From Phyto melanocephala (Eukaryota > Arthropoda > Insecta > Diptera > Rhinophoridae), in assembly GCA_941918925.1 (NCBI GenBank), contig OW799237.1:109028515-109092514 (forward strand): a stretch of 64,000 nucleotides of DNA. The letters are read 5' to 3'. Positions 49,447 to 61,291 of this stretch are shown here, in pieces. The position numbers were made by a program, and so were the translations under genes. The notes beneath the pieces were generated by a model. The model was not told the origin of the DNA and did no database searches. It saw only the letters and a program-made list of their open reading frames with translations. Each line of letters opens with the position of its first letter. Positions within the stretch are counted from its first letter, which is position 1.

Positions 49447-50562
49447 AATGTTTGAAAAGGTACAGATATCCACTTTAGGGTTAATGTACCATTTGTTACT
49501 GTTTAGTGTAGGTTTGTTATATTAAAAGTTTTGTGTTCTTTTACTCTTTTTCATACCTATTGTACCAGAGAAAAAATTGCACTTACTTTCTTTAAATTCA
49601 GTTTATCACTATTTTTCTTGTACACCACAAAACTTTCATACCATAACATGACAGCTTAATTTTCTAATAAGTACAAACCAAATAGCAATTAAAAAGTAGA
49701 TCCTAAAAGTAGGCTCATATATGTTAAATTATCTTCGTACTTGAGGAGCTTACCACCCATTCCAACACTAATTTGTGTTATGCCGCTGCAACTTACATTA
49801 GCATACCTCTGGGAGCTATTAGTTATATTCTATTATCATCCGCCGAATAATTAAAAATTAATACATATTTAAAAATTATATTAAATTAAATATTAATGAA
49901 AATTATTTTCCACCTAATTACACACACACACACAACTAATACCCTTCATACGTAAAAATGTTTTTATAAATTTTTTAAATTTATTTATCAAAAATATCGG
50001 GCGTAAAGTCGTTCTTACTCCGCATTTGCATTATTAATTCGTAATATAAAAACAGAGGACAAACTACCACATTCCAACATAATAGAAATTGTAAAGTTCT
50101 TATTAGAATCTCTACTAAAAGCACAGCGAACTCGAACAAGTAAAATTTCAGTTAGGATCGAATGTCGTAATTTTCCACCTTGATTAACTTACCTTTTTAT
50201 TTTTTATTATTTAGACAGGCAAATAGGAGGTGTGCCACGTTTATTGTTAAATAAATAAAACAAAATGCATCGTCGTATAAATCTTTGTATGTATATATTT
50301 GTATGCATTTTTATTATATGCACCGAAGTGAAGACATATAACTTTACACAATTATTTACATTTACTGTAAAACAAAGAGGATTCTTAAGTACAATATATA
50401 AAAGCGTTATTTCTTGTAATTATTTTTAAATAATAATTTGACTGAAATTTTTCTTTTTCTAGCAAGCACTTTAAATTAACAATTAATTTTTTATATTGGT
50501 AGAAGTCACGTAACGTAGTATTTTTTTTTTTCAACTATAATTTTACAAAATATTTACTCTCA

Positions 50563-50710
50563 TATATTGTTTTTATTTCTTCGAGCTAAAGATCACTTTT
50601 TTTATAAAAATTATTTTTTTAATAAAATAAAAAAAAAATAAAAATAAATAATAAAAAAATAATTTTTATAAAAAAAGTGATCTTTAGCTCGAAGAAATAA
50701 AAACAATATA
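50563..50710. repeat. perfect 58-bp inverted repeat, 32-base loop
   Basis: The arm at 50563-50620 (containing CTTCGAGCTAAAGATCACTT) is the exact reverse complement of 50653-50710. The loop is A-rich. The flanks share AATATTTACTCTCA on both sides (about 50549 and 50738). If transcribed it would form a long, uninterrupted hairpin. No gene frame overlaps it. Confidence 0.9.
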
Positions 50711-52321
50711 TTAATATAAAAAGATCGAAGAAATTTACACAATAATATTTACTCTCAGTAATTGAACTAAATTGTTAAAATTTTTAAATTAAAACGATAG
50801 GAACCTAGCTAAAATACCATTATTATTAATGGTTATCTTTCAAATATAGATTTTCTAAACAAAATTTATATTAAAACGAGCTAGAATATACAAAATTTTT
50901 AATTAAAAAATATTTAATCTTTCTTATATATAATACAAAGCTTACCTTTCGAATACACATTTTCGTTTTAGAAGAAAACGAGTTAGTAAGCTTATTCCCA
51001 AATGGAAGAGAAAGAAAGGACTTGTCAAAGGTTCATAAAACATTTATATATCAAAACTCATCGATTAGTTTCTAATGAAACTAAAAGGGTTTAATAACCC
51101 TTTACAAACTTTTGTGAATATTTATTTCATTGTGCCATTAAAAATGTAAACTGGAACCAGGTAGTGTTGGGTCGCTAGTTTTTAATACATATATCGAACT
51201 TTTACTAAAAAGCTGTTTCTTTTCATTTTGTATGAAAAGACGAAGGCGTCACGGAAATGGCCATGAAACTGCAGTTGCTCATAATAAATAAAGAATAATT
51301 TAAAAATAAATTATAATTAAAAAAAAAAAAAAATCTTTGCTAATTATTTACATATCAATTGTAAATTATTCGTCTTTATGTAAGTTATCCGAAAGCTTAA
51401 AAATTGTTTTTTTGTGTAAAAAAAAACTAACAAAATCATTCTTTGGTATAGATGGTACAGCATATGTCTAATGAAAATTGTATAAAGAAAATTGAAGCAG
51501 AGTTCGTTCAAAATTTCTTAATATGAATTTGTTTTTTCCTTTCAGCAGTTTTGAAATTCTTATAGACAAGTGAAATCCCTGCAAATGAAAAGAGAAAAAT
51601 TAAAGATTTTTAAGAATCCTTGATATAAAAGTCCAAATTGCAAACCTAAATGCCTTTTGTTTTTTTACATAGTCGAAAAAAAAAACACTTTTAATATATA
51701 GTTTTAAATATATATATTATTTTTTTAACTGTTTATACATAATTTCTAATTTATTTATATTTTTTTCTTGCTTTTTATTTATGTTTAACTTAATATAGTT
51801 TTGTTTCTCTGAACTAAATTAAGGGGATTATAATTTGTTTTGTTGTTGCTATTTTCAACGTATATGTTTGTTTTTAATATATAATTCATAAGGATGTCTT
51901 TGTATTTTGATATATATTCAGTAAGTAAGATCTGTTTTCAATTGTGTCTCTTGTTACATAGAGTTTTTAATAAATACATTGTACAAGGTGATTTCTTAAA
52001 AAAAACTATATTTGTAGATATTTTCCAAACAATTAATAGACACTTTATTAGTGTAGAAGAATATTTTTAAAAATATTAAAAAAAAATTATTTATAAAATT
52101 AAAGTAAATTCATAAGATTGATTGTTTAGGAAATAACTATTGCAATGGAACGGTATGTAATTTCATTAACTAATTTAAATTTAAATTAAAAAAAGTTTGA
52201 GTAAAATTATTAAGATTTGTTTAATAACATTAAAAAAAAGCAAAAATGTTTTTAAGTTATGTCTGATTAATTTTAAAATAAAAACATAAAATTTAATAAA
52301 TTATTTAAAAAAAAAACTAAT

Positions 52322-55300
52322 TTACAAAACAATAAATAAAATTATCACAATTAATAAAACCATTGTCAGAATTAAAATGGCAGCCCACTGTCGTCTATCT
52401 ATAAAACGAAACAAGAACAAAATTATTACAAATATTAATTTTTTTTTATTTAAAAAAATTTAATTTTTACATATTAAAATTATTACACAGTACATATCTG
52501 TGGCTTGGAGCTAAAAGGGCCAATGCTCTTTTGAGTTAATCATTGCATTAGATTTGTTTTCTTGCTCTATTTCATTATGGTAAAACAGCTAAAGTCATAC
52601 TTAACCCAGAACAGCTTCATAAATAAAATGCTGGCCAATGTCACTATGAAAGCACCTATAAAAGTTAAAATTCAATTCCAATTTTCTCAAAAGTAAATAT
52701 TTTGACATTGGCCCTTTTAGCTCCAAGCAACAGATATGTAGTTGTTTATATCGCGACCTTAAGACAACAAGGTTGCAACTAACATTTTTTCAAAAATAAA
52801 TAATTTTTAACATCCTCATTTCGTGGTCAACAGGTTCAAAGAAATTTACGTTTATAAAATCGTTTCTCAAAAATGTATGTTTCAGGGTAAACTGTAAATA
52901 AAATTTCTCTTTAAAATGGCATTTACCTCTCAATAATACTAATCAAAATTGTTTTCAACGAAATCAGCACAATAGTTGACATAAACAAATGCACCGATTT
53001 ATTCGGAGTTAAAATATTGTTTAAAAAAATAAATAAATTAGCAGAAAACATAACAGTCATTCAAAAGACCATCCCATACAAACTGAGGGCATTGCAAAAC
53101 AAAACATTTAAAAATTAAAAGTGTTGCGATTGGATCTCTCTCCTCTTTTTACTTATCACTAAACAAATTAAAAAGACTATACATTAAAAATCATATTTCA
53201 ATATATTTTTTTCGCCGCTAAAAACTCTATTATTATTTGTTATCTTATATTCAACTTGAATATTTTTTACGAAAACTAATCAGTATTAAGTAGAAAAAAT
53301 ATATTCAAAATCTATAGAAGTTCACCACACCATTTAAACCGATTTGATTTGAAAACAAATGGTTTTCATTACAACACTGATTAACCGAACATTTTCTACC
53401 CAACAAAAAAAAAAAAGATGACAAAAAAATGATTTAGTAGGGCTTCAACTGATGACAAAGTGATTAAATTTAGGTGAAAACAGTAATGATTTTAACATTA
53501 GACTGTCATTGGAGAATAACATGAATATATTGATGAACTGCAATCCGCTCTAATAAGTGCATAGAACTCATGCAAATTTGAAGAAAAGCAGCCGATGTTT
53601 CATCAGTTGATTTTATTTGTTTACATGACTTGTTTAAAATATTTTACATGATGTTCCATCCATTTTTAAGCACATCATTTATGACAAATTTAGGGAATCA
53701 TTTAAAATTAATGCTCTTGCACTATTGATTTAGCAGTCTTGAAAATGTATTCACTGTACCATTTCCAATTTATTTGCTGGTATTAACAGAAATGTTATCG
53801 AATTTTTTTGACAAAAAAAAAACATTTTATCAAAAATTTTCTGCAAATTGAGAGTTTAAAGATTGTATAAACATTTTTTTTTTAATTAATTGGTAAATTT
53901 GGATGATTTGGAGGATATAAAAAAGCTCTATATAAAAATAGTATTATTTTTTTATTACGTTTGACGTATATACCATACATATGTTATGACAAAAATTTGT
54001 CTTATGTAGAAGCAAGGCTATGTGTAAAGTTTAAAGAAAACATTGGATCATACTTATAAATTTATTAGTTTTTTACATACTTACCATTATTCATGTGCAA
54101 AACTTTGGCCATTTTCTTCATTGTGGAATCTAATTTAGAATCAGTTGTTTCAAATTCATTGCCAAAATCATCTAGCATACTAAAACCAGGAGAAAGAAAT
54201 AATAAAAAAAAATCATACAAATATTTAAAAAAAAAAAAACAATTGATTGTTTGCAAAAGACTTACACTGCTTGTTCGTCTAATTCTACGTTTATTTGTCG
54301 CGATACAGTCTTCAAAGTTCCTATAGAATCACTTATCATATCCAATTGTTCATCTTGTCCCTGTATCATGCGCTGTTGCACCGACACCGTTTCACCGACG
54401 AATCTGTGCGACGGACTATCCAATGTATTATAATGTCCCGGACTGTCTAGAGCATTTTCGAGTTTGGAATATTTTGCACCACTATGCCGTACCGCTGCCA
54501 TTGTGCCAGCTAAAGTACTTGCTACACTATTAACACCACTGCTACCGTTACCAACACTATTCACTGTGCCGTTTAACAACGAATGCGTTGTTGTATTGGA
54601 ACAATCCTCCAAATGTGTTCGATCGCTTACGTTGTGATGCTGATGATAACTATGAGTATTCGTTGAATTGTGATCGTTTTCTAAATTGTGTTTGTGTTGT
54701 TGCTGTGTGTGCTCATCCAAGAGCGGTTGATGTGCTGTTATGTCCCTGTCTCGAGCACGATTCAGGCTCATCTTCTCTTTCATCTGTTTAACTTCATCGC
54801 GAGTGTTGTTGATGAAATGCCGGCGACTAGGTAATTCTCTACTATCGATACGAAACTTATTTGGATTCTTTTCAACTATACGTGAGGGATTGAGATCAAG
54901 AAGTCTTCAAGTTAAAGGAAACCAAAAGGAAAACGAGGTGATAAATTTGTATTTTTAAACAAAATAAAAACTTTTTAAATTATTTGTCGTTATATTTATG
55001 CCACTAACCATGTGTTAAAATTTATATCTTCATGTCGTAGACAAGCTTATGTTATATTTGGACCATAAAATTACATACACATTTTGGAAAAATTGAATAT
55101 TAATAAAAAAATCAAGTTTTCTTAACCTTTAATAACTTTGCCACAACCTTGTAGCATAATTGTATCCTAACTAATGTATAATTTTATCAATCCAATAAGA
55201 CTAATGTAATAAAATAAAGCATTTGTACTCAATATTATTTATAGAAATTGAAAAATATAATTTTTTTAAAAAAATGTAATCATCCAATTTTTATAGACGC

Positions 55301-56585
55301 ATAGCAGCAAATTTTTATCGAAAATGATTAAAAACAGTTATTCTTTATATAACATAGTGACAGCTCCCCCGATAGATAAAGAAATGTCTTAATTTAAAAA
55401 TTAAACTCGACCCTTTATTAATCTTCCGTTTAATGTATTTCAAGTAAATTGTCATTTCACTCGAAATAAATAACAGACAAATGAAAAATTTTATCATGGG
55501 CGTAACTAGACCATTCCATCACAGAATTTGAAACAATTATCTATTAATTAATATACATATAAAATAAACTCAGTTTAATGTTTTGCCAAAGTGAAAAAAA
55601 AAATTTAACTTTTGCTACCCCCGGAAAAAATTTGCAATTACGCCAATGAGTTTTATTTACTATTCACATTGCTGAAAAACCACTGTTGCGGTTTTGTAAA
55701 TGATATAAAATTAAAAAAAATAATTAAAATTAAATTAATATGAATCACGTTAGTTTAAATTCAAATATTATATATGAGTTGTCTTAAATAAAATAACCAT
55801 ACAAATTGTAAATGTCAAAATATTTAATTTCGAAATAAACTTGAACGTCACCAACACTAAAGTACTGTTACTAAATTAATCCAAATTCATATTCATTCTT
55901 TTACTATCTTGAAAAACTTTTCATCTTCGCGATTGTTTAATTTTTATGAAAACTGATATCTATTTAACACTATAAGGATTATTATTTTGTAATTTAGCCA
56001 TTACTGACTGGAAAATTAGAATATCGAAACAAGAAATCAAAACAAAATAAAGGGAAAACAAACAAAAAACACGATTGCAAATTTACTGTTGTCTTGATAA
56101 CAAAAAATTAAGAAAGAAACAAAAAACCCAACATAACACATATGAAAATTGATTTTTCACATATTTTTCATATTTTTAATAAATTATAAAAAAAAAAACA
56201 TTGGCATAATTTTTAGAACTCTGCTTTCAAGCATTATTGTTATTTAGCCAAGAAAATAGTTTTCAATATTAGTTTCTTATTTGTGTCTTTGTTAGAAAAG
56301 GATATTAATAGTATCTTCTAAGTCCTCCAAATCCCATTCAATGCTACGTAACGAATTTCTCAATTCATTGGTGGTCCATTCAGCTTCAGCACTATTGCAA
56401 TTTTCACCAAGTTCACGCCAACGTAAATAAAGACCTCTTGTTTTATTTAAAGCCTTAAAAACTTCACTGAAATTGCGAAAGAAACCACATGTTTAATAAT
56501 GCAATTGAATAATAAATTCTGAGACAAAATTCACTAATTGTAATACACACTCTTTTACTAAAAAGAAGGGGTCCTCGATCGACAT
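52322..56585 (-). CDS. Syx6: Syntaxin-6, Golgi/endosome t-SNARE
   Basis: A Qc-SNARE for fusion between endosomes and trans-Golgi. Five exons (56585-56551, 56466-56306, 54902-54266, 54179-54085, 52398-52322) join to 334 residues. It starts MSIEDPFFLVKDEVFKALNK, as syntaxin-6 does. The N-terminal helical bundle includes WTTNELRNSLRSIEWDLEDL. NPNKFRIDSRELPSRRHFI follows. The linker (about residues 125-220) is H/N/T/S-rich and longer than in mammals. The SNARE motif spans about 245-309, with the zero-layer glutamine in ELDEQAVMLDDFGNEF. The anchor is DRRQWAAILILTMVLLIVII and LFIVL. Exons 2 and 3 are separated by a probable U12-type AT-AC intron. An alternative last exon is possible at 52567-52655. 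Confidence 0.93.
52567..52655 (-). CDS. Syx6: possible alternative last exon of Syx6
   Basis: Acceptor ttatag|GTGCTTTC is in the right phase after the exon 4 donor. It would add GAFIVTLASILFMKLFWVKY and DFSCFTIMK, then a stop, giving 338 residues. The segment is hydrophobic, so it could replace the normal membrane anchor. It lacks the conserved RRQW and I know of no precedent, so this is inference. Confidence 0.35.
52656..54084. other. Syx6 intron 4
   Basis: AT-rich intron between the SNARE exon and the membrane-anchor exons. No repeat or exon was recognised between 52660 and 54080. Confidence 0.4.
54903..56305 (-). other. U12-type AT-AC intron in Syx6
   Basis: No GT donor is available after EDLEDTI. 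The intron instead starts ATATCCTTT, the minor-spliceosome 5' site. It ends with TTCCTTTAAC (branch-site-like) about ten bases before a terminal AC. Removing exactly this joins ATT-A to TTCTTGATC in frame. Confidence 0.88.
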
Positions 56586-57820
56586 GACCAACAGCTAAAT
56601 CAAATTTCAACACGTTTTATATATATATTTTTTTTTGTTTCTTTAAATTTTTCACAAAATTAATGTTTCAAGTTTTCACGAATTTTCTTTTTAGTGTTAT
56701 TTGTATTTCTTCCTTAGTGGAGCATGACTACCAAATGTCTGTCACTTATAGGTATTTTTGCTTTCATTTCCTTCCTTTCGTTTGTTAGTTATATTTTGTG
56801 CTATTTAAAAACAACCCTCCATTTATTTATGATTTGAGATGTAAATAAACAACAGTGGAGGAAATGGGGAGTAGTGAAAACTTTGGAGATTTATTTTTTT
56901 TACATGTATGTGTGTATGTATGTATATACATATAAGCAAGTAAATATCGATACGTAGGAAAATTTTTCCAATGAAAATCTTTTGTTTTTTCTTTATTTTA
57001 CATTTTTACAACTGGATTGTGTTTATTAATTGCATGTATTGAATAATTTATTTTTTGTTAATAATAGTTTGTATTAAATAATTTTATTTTTGTCAACTGT
57101 TTTTAGTATTTTTATTTTTTAATTTATAATAACAACGACCGATGCTTTTCTCACAAACTAAAAATATCGTTGTAGAATGGAATAGTAAAACTAGCAGGCA
57201 AACGAACGAACTGTATATTAATGTATATTTTTGTTTGTTTTGAAAATATAAGGGGGAAACATGACTACAACTCCCTCTGCTTCCTGTTAACACACACTTT
57301 GTTCTTTTACTTAAAAAGTGTCATTAATCAAAAAAAAAAAAAAATTATAGTTTCAAGTAAAATTACTTAAAAGTTCTTATATTATAAATATACTACTTAT
57401 TTTTTTATAAATTTAAAGGAGATTTACATACTTTGAACAAAATTAATTTTTGGGCAAGTTAACATGTGAAAAATCTTATTAAAAAATTACTCCAATAGCT
57501 AAAGTAACATGAATTTCAGGGAAATCGCAATGTTATCTTAACCAATTTAACATGAACACTTTTTTTTGGTACTCAGTTTTAAATATGTAAATTTTGAGTT
57601 ATGACCATATTCAAGTAAACGTGCGATATACATTTTTAACTCTACAATAAAATTATTTATAGACTATTTCTGACAAATTTAGTGTCTTGTGTCTACACAA
57701 TATACATTTTTATATGATAATAGTTGAACTTTATAAAGAAAATCACTATTTTATTTAATAATATGTGTAAAAAAGTTATATAAAGTAATGAAAAATTCGT
57801 TTAAGGGTACTTTGCAAGTA

Positions 57821-58475
57821 CAGTGCTACCTCGCTTAACACAACCCTCGAAAGGCGCAACTCGTAAATTGTTTGCATTGTTGACTCAGTTAACGCAACTT
57901 GTTATCGCAACTTTTCTCCGAAAATTATCAATTTGCCATTTTTGTTTTACATATTTTTTATTTAGATTTTTTAGCTTTAGATTTACCGCTATTCCAAGAA
58001 TACTGAAATATGGGTGTTGCAGTTGTTTTTTTGTAGATATGTACTTAGTTGAAAGAATCTCTTTTCGTGAAAGGTTGTCCTATTTACATTGAATAAAATG
58101 CCGGTGATTACTAAATTTGTAAAACTTTCAATTAAACAATAAAGAGATATTTGTAATAAGCTTGTGAGGGACACATCTGTAAAAGTGATTTGCGATGAAA
58201 ATAAAGTGCACAAATCAACAATATCTAGAATTAAAAAAATTAAGCTGCAGTAAAAAAATTCGTTGCAAATGCTGAATTTGGACCAGGCAAGCGTGTGACT
58301 GTAAAAGCTTGTGAATATCCAAAAATATTAAAGGATTTGTACAAGTGGTTTATGAAGTCAAATTAAACCATAAAAGAGAATTTGCGCCCTAAAAATTAAT
58401 ACTCGGCTATCGCATCAACCTCAGTTTTCGCAACGGCCAAAAGTTCTATTAGTTGCGTTGAGCAAGGTTGCACTG
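57821..58475 (+). mobile_element. pogo/Tigger-like DNA transposon, internally deleted
   Basis: Terminal inverted repeats CAGTGCTACCTCGCTTAAC and (reverse) CAGTGCAACCTTGCTCAAC, flanked by TA on both sides. A CENP-B-type helix-turn-helix remnant is readable at 58098-58250 (ICNKLVRDTSVKVICDEN, HKSTISRIKKI), with an in-frame stop upstream. The DDE domain is absent. At 655 bp it is a deletion derivative. Confidence 0.85.
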
Positions 58476-58638
58476 TATATATTATTTTATTATCTCAACT
58501 TTTAGATAAGTCGACTTAAGCAGTTTTTTCTTTTTGCTTATTAAACTCAGGGCTGGTAAAGAACAAAAAATATTTTATATTTATTTGGCATGAATGAACA
58601 AGCTCTTATTTATATAATACAAAGTGGAGCCTTACGAA

Positions 58639-58881
58639 CATGGTAAAATTATCAGGTAGCCTCACTAAAACAGCTGATTATTTTTTTCTCTACCTTAAAG
58701 TTTAACTTAGATGTCAAATTTTGTGTATGTATGTGTATATTTTGTGTACGTATATATTCTACCGCCAAAAAATCACGCACACACATTTGCTTTTTGACAT
58801 TTAAGTCGTCGTTTTCCAGCAACAAAATACATTTAGGATTTTGTTGTTGCAGAACTGCGGCTACCTGATGATTGTACCATG
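58639..58881. mobile_element. hAT-type MITE, copy 2, perfect 8-bp duplication
   Basis: Bounded by CTTACGAA at 58631-58638 and again at 58882-58889. The ends CATGGTAAAATTATCAGG and CCTGATGATTGTACCATG are inverted repeats. It is 243 bp and has no coding capacity. Confidence 0.88.
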
Positions 58882-60056
58882 CTTACGAATAACATTTTAC
58901 ACGTGGTGGTCATTGATGGGTTAAATAAAAAGTGGAAAAACAACAAAATTAACAACAGTTCAAAGCACCCTCTATCTCAGCATAATAATATAAATTAAAT
59001 AATTGTGCTTTAAAGAATTGCATTAACTTTAAGTTAAAATTTATAATAGCTATAATTATTATTGTAAATCTTGTTATTATAAAATAAAATACATACTGAC
59101 CTTTTTTGTTCTTTGATAAATTAGAATCCTTGGTTATTATTTGCTTGTAAACACTAAGTACACAATTAATGTTTTTTAAATTATTTTTAGTTTTTCTTAT
59201 TATTGCTTTTTTAAATTAATTAATGCGTCTGCGTAAATAATTTGTAAATATTTCCTAAGTTTTGACAAATTTTACTACAATTGGAAGAGGAAAAATATGC
59301 AGTCAGCTGTTAAATTAGTGTTGGCATTTTAGCTTTTATAAACGAAGATGGTAAAAAATAGCGGTATTCTAATGGTAATTTTTTTAAATTTCCTCAGATA
59401 TATAAAAGGCTTATTTGACAGATATTGCACAAAAATTTGTCAAATAAGCCTCTAATACACCAAAAATATTTTTTATGAATACGTCAGCTAATATTTATTA
59501 AAGTTATGTTTAAAAAAATGTGTTATTCATAGATCAGAGATGGAAATGTTAATACTATCGTCGATTCTTTAGGTTATCAATTGTAAAATAAGTAAAAAGT
59601 TTTTAATATAAAAAATATTATGAAAAAAAATTTTTTCAAGAGATTATTTTTAAAATAACCTATATAGATTATATAAAGGTTTAAAATGTTTATTTTTTAT
59701 TTAGACACTTTCTTATTTTATTATTTAAAAAGAATCTATATATAAAATTATATTTATAGAAATTTCTAAAAACAATTTTTCTTAATCCTTTATATACAGT
59801 AATTAAACCTATGTACATATAATTTTTAATTTTAATTTGCTTATACAAAATTACGAAACGGAAATGAAAAATACTTTTGAGTATACTAATTAAAAAATAA
59901 CATACTAATTTTTTTTAATGTTATTTTTTTAGCGTAATATTTACTGAAAAATTTTAGTATACAAATTTTATATAGAAAAGTATGTAGTTATATGTTACTC
60001 TTTTATAACACTGAACAAATTTTATCGCTGAATATGTCCTATATTTTCATCTCTAT

Positions 60057-60403
60057 TTATACCCTTCACCTGTGGTGCACAAGGGTATATATAGCTTTGT
60101 CATTCCGTTTGTAATTTCTACAATTTTCATTTCCGACCATAAAGTATATATTTTCTAAAAGCTTATGAATAGAGGAGTCGATTAAGCCCTGACCGTCTGT
60201 CCGTCTGCCCGTGTGTTGGTTGAAATCAACTTTTAGAAGCAACTATATGTTCCTCAGATCTGTGTATGTTACCAATCTCTTAAAAATATCCGGGAATAAA
60301 TCGCTACTGTAATTCAGCGCAATCGCTCTATAACTTTCTGAGATATGAGCAAAAAACCACGACCACCACGACGTTTTTTTCACAATTACAACAAAAACAT
60401 ACA

Positions 60404-60437
<34 letters not shown>

Positions 60438-60819
60438 CTGGTTAGAGTAAACGTGGCATCGAATCCCATCTGAGCCAAAAAAAAAATTTTTTTATTTTAT
60501 GTATTAATTACATTTTTTTATTTTTTTTTTAATTTTTTAAAAAAATTGTTAACATTTTTTTTCGTAATTTTTTTATTGTTTTTTTTTTTTTTAAATATAT
60601 TTTATTTTTTTCTTGTAATTTTTGTTTTTAGAAACATACATACACGTAAACTCAATTTATAATTTTACAATGGTTTGTTTTTTATATGTATGTTTTTTAA
60701 ATGTATGTACGTGTTTTATATGAGATGAATGGTGATACAAACAATTGTTATTGCATGACTACACGTTGTGAAGGGTATATAAGATTCGGCACGGCCGAAT
60801 ACAGCACTGTTACTTGTTT
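60057..60819 (+). mobile_element. INE-1/DINE-1-like element, copy 7 (full length)
   Basis: TATACCCTTCACCTGTGGTG, CATTTCCGACC, GACCGTCTGTCCGTC, a CATA microsatellite (about 60396-60432), GATGGGATTCGATGCCACG (minus strand), a T-rich core, and the terminal palindrome ATTCGGCACGGCCGAAT with TACTTGTTT. Very close to copy 1 throughout, suggesting recent activity. Confidence 0.8.
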
Positions 60820-61291
60820 TAACTTTAGAATTCACAGTTTATAAGATTTATTTTCAAATTGATTTACTTCTAAAAATCATTCCAGGTTCATCTAGTACGT
60901 ACTATGTATAGCAGGTATACCTCATATATATAGAAAGCTTTTACCACGTTTCACTCATTTAATCTTCAGGTACTAGTAGAGACTTTTTGTTGATAATATT
61001 AAACTTTTTTTACTTAACAAAAGAATAATAAACTTAACTGGCAAAAATGTTGAGCATTAATCAATACGGCCCAAAAACAATCTAAAAAACGTTATCAAAA
61101 TATAAATAAGTTAAGAAATAATTAAAAAAATAACGAATGTTTATAGAACCTTAGATTCGAATAACTAGTTGTAAAATTAAAAGCGTAAAGAATGCAAGTT
61201 TTTTTTTAGTTCTAATCATAATTTGTTAATTATTTTTATAAAGTGAAAATATTATAAACAGTTTAGTAAAAAATTAAAATAAATAAATAAA

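Larger units (their letters stand above)
48834..52321. other. intergenic region between phr and the Syx6 3' end
   Basis: It contains the MITE at 49092-49336, an INE-1-like terminus at about 49349-49446 and the perfect hairpin at 50563-50710. 51300-52300 is AT-rich and may hold the Syx6 3' UTR. Confidence 0.45.
56586..61291. other. divergent intergenic region between Syx6 and the right-hand gene
   Basis: It holds the pogo-like element 57821-58475, the hAT MITE 58639-58881 and the INE-1-like copy 60057-60819. 56650-57800 and 58900-60050 are AT-rich without recognisable genes. Confidence 0.45.

Noticed and set aside
54140..54270. A second AT-AC intron in Syx6
   Set aside because: The other Syx6 introns all have good GT-AG ends in the right phase.
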